Below the pieces are notes generated by a model that was given only the letters and a program-made list of their open reading frames with translations, searched no databases and was not told the DNA's origin. From positions 85,399,450 to 85,463,449 of the forward strand of contig CM034531.1 of NCBI GenBank assembly GCA_020002185.1: a stretch of DNA of 64,000 nt, read 5' to 3'. The translations under genes were made by a program, and so were the position numbers. The DNA comes from Paraescarpia echinospica (Eukaryota > Annelida > Polychaeta > Sabellida > Siboglinidae). Shown here one piece after another: positions 1 through 11,179 of this stretch; position 1 is the stretch's first letter, and each line of letters starts with the position of its first letter.

Positions 1-358
1 TACTCATTCAGGTCTTCTGCCATTAAGAATCACTCTGATATTATATTTCCAGCACTATCTTCTAGAGGACCGACCTTATCCTGAACTTTCTGTTTGCTTC
101 GAACATACGCATACAAACTCTTGCTGTCATGTTTTATATTACAAGCTAATTTTTTCCATAGCTTCTCTTTGAATTTCTAATTTCAGATGTAGCTTGGTTA
201 AGTGCTTCTTTATAAATGTTGTAGTCTTCATAATTTCCAGTACATCTATATGACTTCCACATCATTTGTTTATACTAAATTATTCGAATGGCTTCTTTCG
301 ATAGGTGTTTCATTTTGGACCGTTTCCCTTGTTTTTTTAAGGGTAAAAATTTATCGAA
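1..358 (-). mobile_element. CR1-type LINE fragment, copy A (ORF2 interior)
   Basis: This stretch matches positions about 17910-18250 of the larger CR1-type element in this window almost base for base, in the same orientation. It covers the segment between the endonuclease and the reverse transcriptase. Similarity stops near 355-360, so the copy is 5'-truncated there. Its 3' part would lie left of the window. No intact reading frame remains. Confidence 0.85.
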
Positions 359-429
359 TAATTATTGAATTAGGATTTAAGTTTTGTGTATATCACTTGT
401 GTCAATATAACCAAAGTTTCCAATGCGTA

Positions 430-1340
430 GCATAAACTTATAAAAGTTGACTCTTATTTAATTTTTAGTCCTACGGTGCTCCCATCTCGCGGCGACTGGA
501 TAATCGAGGCTATATTCTCATGCAATCGCGCGTCAGTATCGTCTCATCAAACTCCACACGTTACGGAATCTAGGCACGATAATTAATCTGTGTTACCCCA
601 TTTAACACATGACAACTTTGAGTACAATGGACACACCACAAAACAGTTCCGATCTATTAATTATGACACATTGCGGTGTTCTTATCGCTAGCAAAATACC
701 CATCTTTTGAAACGACTAGCTTAATAGAATAGAACACAATTTTATTTCGGTCACAATACACATTTCTGATTATATTTACAATGGATTACAAAAACAATAC
801 TGCAACCGAGGACACCCTCTGAAACCCCCAAGAGGGCTTGTGTCGAGGATCACCGGGACAGTCACCATTATATCAGACAGGCTCCTTATTCCATGAAATT
901 ACAATGTAACATTAAAACAGTACATCCAACTGGAACAAGGTGAATAGTATATACATGAAGAGGTGTTTTTTTTATAAATGAAATTGGTTGCCTGCTAAAG
1001 AAATAAATAAATAAAAGTTACATATTAGGACATGTAAAGTTTTTTTTGACTAGATTAAAGGTTAAACATTGAGTAATACATTGAATAAACCAAAAAAACA
1101 TAATCACTTATAATACCATGACAAATTATGGTAGATGATGAGTAGAATAGTTTGTATGTGTTTCTGTGTGATCATCTTCATGATTAGGTAAGAAACCAAG
1201 CACCAAACAACTACGTCCTTAGTTCTGCATAATGTGCAAGAGGGCGCTACATACGTTCAATCCACATGGGACGCTTTCAAGACGTGCGTTTGGCAAATAT
1301 ACGTAACTTTGAACAGTCATTTGCAACACCATGCATATTT
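430..1340. other. Stretch with no recognised gene
   Basis: AT-rich DNA with stops in all frames. I see no convincing splice-bounded exon, terminal repeat or transposon motif. Confidence 0.5.
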
Positions 1341-1345
1341 TCTAC

Positions 1346-3560
1346 GATTGTCCCAAGCTAGGTATACCGTCCACTGATCAGTTGGGACTATCCCACACCA
1401 GGTACACCGCCCACTGATCAGTGGGAGATTGACCCATGCCAGGTAAACTGTCCACTGATCAGTTGGGGACTGTCCCAAGCCAGGTATTCTGTCCAGTGAT
1501 CAGTTGGTGACTATCACATTCCAAGTACACCGCCCACTGATCAGTTGGGGCCTGTCCCAAGCCAGGTATACCGTCCACTGATCAGTTGGGGACTGTCCCA
1601 AGCCAGGCATACCCCCGACTGATCAGGTGGGGACAGTATCATGGCAGGTATACCGTCCACTGATCAGTTGGGGACTGTCCCGAGCCAGGTATACGGCCCA
1701 CTGATCAGTTTGGGACTGTCCCAAGCCAGGTATACCGCCCACTGATTAGTTGGTGACTGTTCCATGCCAGGTGTACCGCCCACTGATCAGTTGGTGACTT
1801 TCCCAAGCCAGGTATACCGCCCACTCTTCAGTTGGTGACTGTCCCATGCCAGGTGTACCGCCCACTGATCAGTTGGGGACTGTCGCAAGCTAGGTATACC
1901 GCCCACTGATCAGCTGGGGACTGTCCCACGCCAGGCATACCGTCCACTGATCAGTTGGGGACTGTTCCATGCTAGGTGTACCGTCCATTGATTAGTTGGG
2001 GACTGACCCATGCCAGGTATACCGCCCACTGATCAGTTGGAGACTGTCCCAAGCCAGGTACAACGCCCACTGATCAGTTGGAGACTTCCCAAGCCAGGTA
2101 CAACGCCCACTGATCAGTTGCGGATTGTCCCAAGCCAAGCATACCGTCCACTGATCAGCTGGGGACTGTGCCAAACCAGGTACACCGCCCACTGATCAGT
2201 TGGTGACTGTCCCATGCCAGGTATACCGCCCACTGTTCAGTTGGGAACTGTCCCATGTCAGGTATACCGTCCACTGGTCTGTTGGGGGAAGCCCCAAGCC
2301 AGGTACACCGTCCACTGATCAGTTGGGGACTGTCCCAAGCTAGTTATACCGCCCACTGATCAGTTGCTGACTGTCCCAAGTCAGGTATACCGCCCAATGA
2401 TCAGTTGTTGACTGTCCCATGCCAGGTATACCGCTCACTGATTAGTTGGGGACTGTCCCAAGCGAGGCATACCGCCCACTGATCACTTGGGGATTGTCCC
2501 AAGCGATGTATACCGCCCACTGATTAGTTGGCGACTGTCACAAGTCAGGTATACCGCCCACTGATCAGTTGGTGACTGTCCCATGCAAGGTATACCGCCC
2601 ACTGATCAGTTGGGGACTGTCCCATGCCAGGTGTACCGCCCACTGATCAATTGGGGACTGTTCCAAGCCAGGTACAACGCCCACTGATCAGTTGGAGACT
2701 GTCCCAAGCCAGGTACAACGCCCACTGATCAGTTGGGGATTGTCCCAAGCCAGGCATACCGTCCACTGATCAGGTTGGGACTGTGCCAAACCAGGTACAC
2801 CGCCCACTGATCAGTTGGTGACTGTCCCATGCCAGGTATACCGCCCACTGTTCAGTTGGGAACTGTCCCATGCCAGGTATACCGTCCACTGGTCAGTTGG
2901 GGGAAGCCCCAAGCCAGGTACACCGTCCACTGATCAGTTGGGGACTGTCCCAAGCTAGTTATACCGCCCACTGATCAGTTGCTGACTGTCCCAAGTCAGG
3001 TATACCGCCCACTGATCAGTTGTTGACTGTCCCATGCCAGGTATACCGCTCACTGATTAGTTGGGGACTGTCCCAAGCGAGGCATACCGCCCACTGATCA
3101 CTTGGGGATTGTCCCAAGCGATGTATACCGCCCACTGATTAGTTGGCGACTGTCACAAGTCAGGTATACCGCCCACTGATCAGTTGGTGACTGTCCCATG
3201 CAAGGTATACCGCCCACTGATCAGTTGGGGACTGTCCCATGCCAGGTGTACCGCCCACTGATCAATTGGGGACTGTTCCAAACCAGGTATACTGCCTACT
3301 GATCTGTTGGGGAGTGTCCTAAGCCAGGTGTATCGTCCACTGATCAGCTGGGGACTGTTCTATGCTAGGAATACCGTACACTTATCAGTTGTGGACTGTT
3401 CCAAGCCAGGTATTCTGACCACTGATCAGTTGGGGACTGTCCCAAGCCAGGTATACTGTCTACTGATCAGTTGGGGACTGTCCCAAGCCAGGTATACTGT
3501 TCACTGATCAATTTGTGACTGTTCCAAGCCAGGTATACCGCTCACTGGTCAGTTTCGTAC
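1346..3560. repeat. 41-bp satellite array, about 54 copies
   Basis: Tandem units of 41 bp whose core is gtccactgatcagttgggga followed by ctgtcccaagccaggtatacc. Each good unit contains the 10-bp perfect palindrome ACTGATCAGT. Copies differ by scattered substitutions. A block of 15 units (615 bp) is repeated: the same variant markers (gtgccaaacc, gggggaagcccc, cttggggattg) recur at 2168/2783 and 2281/2896, exactly 615 bp apart. The ORFs across the array are by-products of the repeat. Confidence 0.95.
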
Positions 3561-4205
3561 TGATTACGTAACAAGGATTAATCGTAATCCGATTGTTCAT
3601 AAAAAGGGTAGTAGGGGCGAATCCAGAAAGCGAGTGTAGGGGGGGGGGACACAACAACCTCCCTGGCGGCTGAACATTTCTATAGAACATTTTTAGTTGC
3701 CTCGCCGCCACAACTTCATCTTCTTAGCTAATTCGGCTGGGTCGACTGTGACATCGGAAGACGGGGTTGGGGAGTAAGGGTATTTTCAGCTCTTCTTCAG
3801 CTTCTCCGCTGGCTCGCCACTGGCTAGACTGTGATAATATAATTTCACGTTACCGTAACCTGGACGTGGGCCTATTCAAAAAGGTCTACGTGCACGCAAC
3901 ATTACAAAGGTCTAGGGGGCTCGTGTAACCCAGGCCCCCCTGGATTCGCTTATGATAGAAGTAGGGTGGAATTCGAAAACAAAACAACAGTGTTACGATT
4001 CCTTCATGGAGTAAATTATCCCATTGAAGATTGGCACCAGAAAGCTAAGTATATAGTGGTAGATGCGTAACACACGCACGCACGAACGCACGAACACACA
4101 CACACGCACACACCCACCCATCCACCCCGCCACACTCACTTACATGTATATACTTATAATCATACTTAATCACTGGTTTCATGGTTTATGCCACTACACC
4201 TAATA
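3561..4205. other. Non-genic: G-run, decayed repeat, CACG/CACA microsatellite
   Basis: A run of ten G at about 3639-3648 is followed by a stretch resembling 48100-48260 (shared words around ttcagcttctccg and acatcggaagacgg). A degenerate CACG/CACA microsatellite lies at about 4066-4132. No coding signal. Confidence 0.6.
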
Positions 4206-4812
4206 CATGGACACAATCTATCTTCATCCGCTTCCGGGCTCCTCCGTCCATACGGATCTGTTTCTCCAGCACAAGTCACGCCAGTAACAGCGATCGAAAG
4301 CACACCCCTTTGCTTGTAAATATGTGAAACTCATCTCTGATAGCTGTTTCTTCATCAGTTCGAGCCACGTCGTTTTTTTGTCGTCCTTTAGGTGTATGAG
4401 TGTCACATTGTGCTTCCCTCAGAGCTATCTTGACTGGAGCTTCCTCTAGTAGTCTAATCATGTGGCGTTGTTGTGCTAATGTTTGACTCCGGGGTATTTC
4501 TTTGGTGATATTTGAGAGGTTCTGATTTGTGATTTTCTTTGGCCACCTGATGCTAAGTTATCTTCTCAACAGTCTTCTGTGAAACTAGTCCACCACTCCT
4601 TCAAGTGACTTGTTTAAAGATAAGAGTTCCGAATTGTAGAGCAACACAGTTCCTACACATGTTGAATAGTCTGATTTTCAGCTTATTTGATGTTCTGTAA
4701 TTTTTCCAGAATTTGTCAACAAATTTCTTTTGATGTCTGTTTCAGAGTCGACCATGGAACCCAAGCATTTGCACTTTTTCCAGTCTTTGCAATAGTTGAT
4801 ATATCAGTACGT
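4206..4812 (-). mobile_element. Degenerate LINE 3' end (post-RT C-terminal region)
   Basis: Translated on the minus strand with frame shifts, this region gives the conserved C-terminal tail of many non-LTR retrotransposon ORF2 proteins. Visible pieces are DSETDIKRN, LLYNSELLSLNKSLE, FHRRLLRR, IRWPKKITN and PKGRQKNDVARTDEE. The reverse transcriptase itself is absent, so this is a 5'-truncated, decayed insertion. Stops and shifts exclude function. The family differs from the CR1-like and L2-like elements elsewhere in the window. Confidence 0.75.
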
Positions 4813-6005
4813 TGCGCTTTGCGGACGGCGCAATTCTAAATATTGCGCATGACGTCCGTCAAACTTCACCTTTGCCATCAGTGTTGATATCGGTTATATA
4901 CGTGAATTACATGCACGACATCTCATAAATCAAACATCCCCACATACTGTTGTCACTTCAGAAACTTTGTCTTTTTTTGACATAAAACAACACTGTTGTC
5001 GCCCAAATGTCTACGAAATACACGACAGCATGAACGCATCACTTGCTCGGCATCCATTTTTGATAGCTTGACGGAGCTTTAGCTAGGCAACAGGTCACGT
5101 GATGGACTGGTCAATTGTCCAACTAATGGAAAACAAAATGCCGTTTTATACATACTAGGCGTGGTTGGATCAGGGACTCGCTGAAGTATCTGACACTGAC
5201 TAAAAAAAAGTGTAATGGTTAACGAATTACTCCTTGTGATCTGGTTTAATAATGGCCAGGCCCAGAGATAACCTGTCATCTTGTAACTAAGAATCGTCCT
5301 TACCAAAATGTTCTTGCAATATCTTGCAAACGCGACGCATAGTGCTGCCATCTACCGGCTCTCAATATATATATATATATAAATATCGCATGGTCGTGAA
5401 CATTGGCTGTGCACGAAAATTGAAATAGCTATTCAATTACAGCGAACTATTATTGTGTATTATGTTCCGGATGTCATGCATACTTCCAAACGTCTATTTC
5501 GCACACAGACACCATATCTGTGACACAACGCAATTGCCACAGTCGCTGAGAACGTGCTGCTAAGGCTTCCACAATTAACAAGGCTATTTTGGGGCGTGAC
5601 TTACTCCAATTCTACATCTTCACGTGGGTATAGTTGGGACATACACTCTTCCAGCCGAAACAGAGATTGGTGGCATAATTTACGGTTTGGTTAGTTGAAA
5701 GTATTTGAAATTAAATGAAAAAACAAACGTTCTTTTATGCATGACGTTTAATGGGGATTTGTCGCGTTTTGCTAAAATTTGATATTATACTAAACCAACA
5801 CGTGATCAAATATACTTTTCGTCCATGTTTGGGTAAAACCCCTGAAATGGCATTGATCGTGTTTGCTGTGAAGCCCATCATTCGACAACTCAACGATAAC
5901 GTAACTGTTGCCAAGTAACGTTTGTTATTTCTGCGTACTGTGCAGACATTCATGGGCGTCGCGTGTAGCAATTTTATCTTTGAAGGACTTTCACTGTTCC
6001 AATGC
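4813..6005. other. Stretch with no recognised gene
   Basis: Short (AT)n run at about 5366-5382. I find no exon with convincing coding content and no repeat family shared with the rest of the window. Confidence 0.5.
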
Positions 6006-6010
6006 CACAG

Positions 6011-8456
6011 CTAGTGCAGAGCCACAGAGTCACAGCCTGACAAGGCGTGAGATGCTAGTAGTTGTCCAGCAATGTTTCTGTGCATGTGCGCATTTGCTTG
6101 TATGTCATCGCATGTCCTGTCTGTGGATGTGGCTTCCATCGTTACAGGGCAGGTGAGGTTTCCGTGTTGGTAGAAGTGGATTAACAGTACGAACACGTCA
6201 GTATCATCCGAAATGACATTGATATTACAGTTCATAGCATCAGCTTCCACAATGAACATCATCTGGTGGATGATAATCACATCAGCCTCTTCCTGGGTGT
6301 TTCTCATGTCTTCCCGGTCAATCATTATGCCGTTGTTGATTTCTACAGGAACCGGATCACTTCCTGTTACCACACGTTTGTGGCTCATCGTTTTTAACTG
6401 TTTTCCCTGTTCCCGCAGAGTCTCAACGATCAGATCGATCAGTTGTACTTTGTTATATGTCACAGTTAACACAACTTTCTGTGATGTGAGGAGCATCGAG
6501 CGTGAGAGTTGGTGGTGTCTGCTTGCTTCTTTCACTCTTGCTGTACGGGTGACACCTTTGATACTGTAGTCGACGTATCTATCAAACATTAAATACACAA
6601 CAGATTCCTTCATCTTTCTTGCAACATATTATCACACTGGTAGCTTTGGGTGCAGTTCTTGCCGGCACGTCAACGTTTAGCTTGTTCGTTAGTGTTGACT
6701 TGTTTGTTGCTAATCTCATTTCACCAGCGTTGGTGAACGTTGGAGTAGGCATCGGGGCCAACTCGTAGTTTAGAGCTTTCCCAATGTCTATGTCTATGTC
6801 TCTGCCAGAAGCCTGCAGACCAATGATGCGCGAATAAATCAAGTTGGTGTCGTATATCTTTGTGGAGCCTACATTGCTGCCATGGTATGCACTTGTTTGG
6901 GAAAAGTGTAGTGGAACCCGAGAGGCCAACTGCTTTCATACTGGTTCATCATCTGCTGATCTATTGACACAGCTTCATGTACATTCACCGCAGGTTCAGT
7001 AGCTATTCTGCCACTCACAATGTGGATGATGTTGTCATTTAGGTGAGTGGAAGGATCAAGTGGATCAAACGACTTTTGCAATTTCTGTTTGATTTTCGAT
7101 ATGTCTTTATCATCTGATGTCAACCGATCTTTCGTTTCCTCTTTGTGAAGATGTTGGTGACATTTATTACCGTAGGTCATGTCAAAAATGTCTTTGTACA
7201 GGACACTGTAAGTGTGAAGACTGGGGGCTCACGTCTTCATGGTGTTTGGTTTCAGCATAACACCAATGTACCAGTGGGTCCCTTTCCATACCACATGAAA
7301 GTTGTTTTGATCATCATGTCCGTCCACATGCTATTACATATGCCTGGAGGGTGCCGGGTAACATGATCTCCATTCATGAACACTACGAAGATGTATGTCA
7401 GCATCGCCGCAATTGAGCGCAGATAATAAAGGCCATTGTCATATTATATACTCCACAGCAAGCAGATGAAGTGCCCAGTCTGCTTCCTTCTCAGTTCGAC
7501 AAAACAGCATCATTAGTAGAACAGGTTTGATCAACATATCTACCCAGAGTTTCGTGGTTCTGCTTTGGTTAGCTCTGTTTTTTTAGCTCATACATTAAGC
7601 TATTTGGCTCGTCAACTTGCTGCACCATGCTATGAAGAAGTCCCTCCATCACCATCCTCAGTGCTCGGAAGTTCTGTGGAAACCACTTGCCTGTCAGCAT
7701 GTGAGCAACCCCTCCAAATGCACATTCCATGATACCAGACAGCCCAGTGTCTGCCATCAGGCCTCCGATACATTCAGTAAAGTTCATTATGAAGTGCATG
7801 CCCCCAAGCGTAGAATGAAATTGTTGAATCGTTCTGGGTATGTCCATGTAATGTTCACTGCAGCTTTGTAAAGTTGCTGGTCACAGGTGAACACCACGAT
7901 GTGTTGTTCGACAGACTTCACAAGCCTTTCTGCCTCCAGCATAGCTGTTATCATGGTGTCTGGATCAGATGGCTTCATGTCGATCAAAGATGTGTACACA
8001 CACGTGGCGGCTGGCCTTACCAGGTGACCCTCGTTTCTATTTAACACACTGTTGAATCCATTCCACTCTGGACATGCCTTATCACACTGAAGACATCCTT
8101 GGCTTTATCACGAAACACAAGTATACTTGCAAATGCCTGTTGCTTTAAAAATGAGAAGACCATCTGCAAAATGCATAGACACTGCACTCAATAGTGCTCT
8201 TCTGGACATGACGGTGCCTCCAAATCTTTGATAAAGTTTGTATATATTTCTGATGCATTTCTTATGGGCGATCGATCCGCACCTATGTCAGAAATGAGTT
8301 TATCATATGTTGGGTCTTTCGAAACTTTTCCAAGAACTTCAGTACGACTTGAAGCAAGCTGTACCAATTTCGGTGCCATAAATTTGGTGTTGCAGTCATA
8401 GTGGTATCTAGCATCAGCTGCATGCAGATCACTGAGAGCTCCTCCTACTCTCACTG
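6011..8456 (-). pseudogene. EEAD/DDTD/GCD-family protein, copy 1, frame-broken
   Basis: Read 8456 to 6011 on the minus strand, successive fragments in shifting frames make one long protein. A YHYDC segment lies near 8390. Next come PSDPDTMITAMLEAE and VVFTCDQQLYKAAVNITW (8000-7830), then LGGMHFIMNF with LTGKWFPQNFRALR (7800-7640), then a DPLDPSTHL block (7090-7000). The end (6613-6011) carries EEAD, SDDTDVFVL and SGCDSV. I know this order from a large, poorly named protein family found in cnidarians, molluscs and amphioxus. The acidic EEAD...DDTD...GCD pattern resembles the metal-binding residues of PIN/FEN-type nucleases; that is inference. At least five frame changes imply a pseudogene or an intron-rich gene; I favour pseudogene. 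A related copy lies at 25367-26770. Confidence 0.7.
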
Positions 8457-8559
8457 ATACTTCACTGGCCCACTGATCTCCACGCGCTTGACAAGTCTCC
8501 AGTGCAGCTGTCTTGAATGGCTTCTGATGGACTCGGTCAGTAATGGTACGAACTCTGGC

Positions 8560-9037
8560 ATATTATGCTTCGTTTCATAATATTTCATGAAACTGGTGTA
8601 TATTTTAGGTTTGACCTTGACATTTACGTATGACGTTGACCTCAGATCATCAATATAGCGTGTCCAGTGGATTCATCACGTCGAAAAAACATAGAAATGG
8701 ACATATTAATGAATATAACATCTGTCATAGTTACTAATCTATGCATATATTCGTGTTTCTCATTTATGCCCAAAAGTGAGATAGGGTTGCCATAGAAACC
8801 AGCCATTTCTGCAAAACGCCCAAGGGTGACAACTTGTCACCTTCCGGATTCTGATTCTCCATTGTCTTAAGATACAAAATCATGAAAAACCCATTGTGGG
8901 ACCTTTAGCGCAAGGTTGGACAAAAATCCCACTTTGGCTGCCGGACTATAGGGAATTAGGAGAAGGACAATTCTGATTCCAAACCTGGGTACGTACACCC
9001 AGCTCATTAGCCTTGGCAAGCAATGGGTCTAGGACAA
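8560..9037. other. Stretch with no recognised gene
   Basis: No exon is evident. A 26-bp stretch near 8692-8718 (gaaatggacatat then atgaata) closely resembles 14563-14588, inside the left end of the 13.8-kb inverted-repeat block. Confidence 0.4.
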
Positions 9038-10690
9038 GGACAATTCTGATTTCAAAACCATTTACGCTGAGCAGTGGACAGGTCCAATGGACCTCTACAG
9101 GATGGGATAAGACGCTCCCGCCCCCACGAGTCTACCACCTATGGGTAAAATACGGTGATGCTAGCACGACATCACAGGGCGGATGTCTTCCTCAACGAAG
9201 TCAACGGCCAGGGCGGAAGGGTTCCAGGAAGAGTTCAACGACCACGTGTTCGGGATCAAGGCATGCCACATCTGGTGGGTATCGGCTGTGGTCAACCAGC
9301 CTGGAGAGAGGTGGGCTCCGCTAGGTTGTAAATCTGCCCACGTCACACCATTATCATGAAAACCAGTTCAAATCACATACCGGAAGGGCTACGACCTATC
9401 CGGTATGTGATTTGAACCGGTCCGGGTCAACAATAACCGCGCCTTCCGCCGTACACTAGGATGGAGGTGATAAGTATGTTACTGGTGCCTCTACCAAGAA
9501 GATCCGTGGAAGAGACAATAGAACCATCGACACATGGAACGTCAGAATACTGAGAGCTGCAGGGAAACTAAAAGAACTCGCACATAAGATGGAACGATAC
9601 CGATGGAAACCGCTTGGACTCTCCGAGATGCGTTGGAAAATATTTGGCGAAACATCAACCGAAGAAGTACACACATTCTGCTTCAGTGGCAATAAAGACA
9701 AATACTAATATGGCGTAGGGTTTCTTGTACACAAAGACACCGTGAACTCTCGTGGGTTGTCGCCCCGTCTCCAGCAGGCTCATCACCACCCGCCTAAGGA
9801 CAACTCCCTTCAATATCACAGTCATACAAGTTTACGCCCCAACGTCTGACTACGACGACAGTGAAGTGGAAAATTTCTATGGCCAACTGCCAAAGAAAGA
9901 CAATCTAATTGAATTATGAGATTGGAATGCAATAGTGGGAGAGGATGCACAGACCAACTGGCAAGACACTTGCGAACCTTTCTGCTATGCTGAAACAAAT
10001 GTAAGAGGACACAGACACCTTGCGTTTGCAACATACAACAAACTAATACTGGCTAATACATTTGGTCTACAAAAAGCATCCAGAAAATCGACCTCGCACA
10101 GCCCAGACGGAAAAAATCACAATCAGATTGACTACATCTTGGTGAAACGTTGTTTTCGCACAGGCGTGATCTTGACTTGTTGATGACAACCTTCCACATT
10201 CGCATGAAGAGGAACAGCAAGCCAAATCACACAGGAATAAAATTTGCCATCAACAAACGTAAGGATCCTGGTTTAGCAGAAGCATTCAAAGCAATGATAG
10301 GAGGAAAATTTGCACCCCTTACCATCCTAGATCACAAAGACACTTACGTGAACTTATTGACCAACACCTTCAACAAAATAGTGACGACGCAGCCAGCGAG
10401 ATCCTCGGAAAACATCATCGGACAAAGAAACCGTGGGTCACAGCAGACATTCTCGATCTCTGCGACAACAGAAGAGAACTGAAAAAGAGAAAAAACGTGA
10501 TCCTGAAGGAGCCGCAAATCACAGAGAAGTGATCAGGAAGATCAGACAATATACGAGAAGAGCAAAAGATGACTGGATAGCAGAACGATGTTGTAAAATT
10601 AAAGACAGTCTGAGCATGAACAACAGCAAGAAAGTCTACCAAGTTGTGAAAGACCTGACATCCATGGTACATGACTCCAAATTGTAGTCA
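9038..10690 (+). mobile_element. RTE-type LINE, copy 1 (5' region and endonuclease, no RT)
   Basis: The plus strand encodes, with stops and shifts, an AP-endonuclease-like region (IDTWNVRIL near 9525, LGLSEMRW near 9625, GVGFLVHKDT near 9715, HNQIDYIL near 10120). A K/R-rich segment before the RT domain follows. The same protein and DNA recur at 44927-47689, where the RT is also present. The 5' marker gctgagcagtggacaggtcc at 9067 matches gctgaacagtggacaggtcc at 44936. Similarity ends near 10690, so this copy has lost its 3' half. Clade assignment to RTE rests on the endonuclease style and the 3' tail of the second copy. Confidence 0.8.
9366..9417. repeat. Perfect 18-bp hairpin in RTE LINE 5' region
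   Basis: gttcaaatcacataccgg at 9366-9383 is the exact reverse complement of ccggtatgtgatttgaac at 9400-9417, with a 16-nt loop. It lies upstream of the endonuclease frame. Confidence 0.9.
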
Positions 10691-10694
10691 ATCA

Positions 10695-11060
10695 GAGGTG
10701 ACTGATGCAGACAAACAGACAGAGTGATATTAAAGGATTTATGTGAGTGACTCAATTTGATATCGACATTTCACTGCATAATGACAGTAGTTCTCATAAG
10801 TATCGTGTTAAATGCTAGTGTGTGAAAGGGGTGACAATGATTTAACACTGATTACAGAACAAATACGTGTACTGGGCCATATACAAGTTATTCTTGGCTT
10901 ATCGTCAGAACCCTGTTAAAATGTAAATGATGGGTGCTTTTTTAGTATACAGATTGAGCTAACTGCCGAGTATCAAAGGACTATTCTCAGCAATCACCAA
11001 GTTAAGACGTGTAACTAGTGTATTTCGTACAAGCGACATATCTGTGGAGAAATACATTTA
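10695..11060 (+). repeat. Interspersed repeat family A, copy 1
   Basis: About 360 bp with no coding capacity. Its reverse complement aligns with 31400-31915, including the blocks around tttaacactgattacag, catttcactgcataatgaca and aaatgtaaatgatgggtg. I do not recognise the family. It directly abuts the truncated RTE element. Confidence 0.75.
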
Positions 11061-11179
11061 GCTTGACACAAATTGCAATGGTTGGTTGTCAACGCAACAT
11101 TTTCTCAACACTACACGATTCGTTGTCCTGTTTATACAGATTACCGTGTCTTAACATTTGTTTTAATTGAAGGTTGCTG

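Noticed and set aside
9013..9324. 103-codon plus-strand ORF
   Set aside because: Low-quality Ser/Arg-rich translation in the non-coding 5' region of the RTE element.
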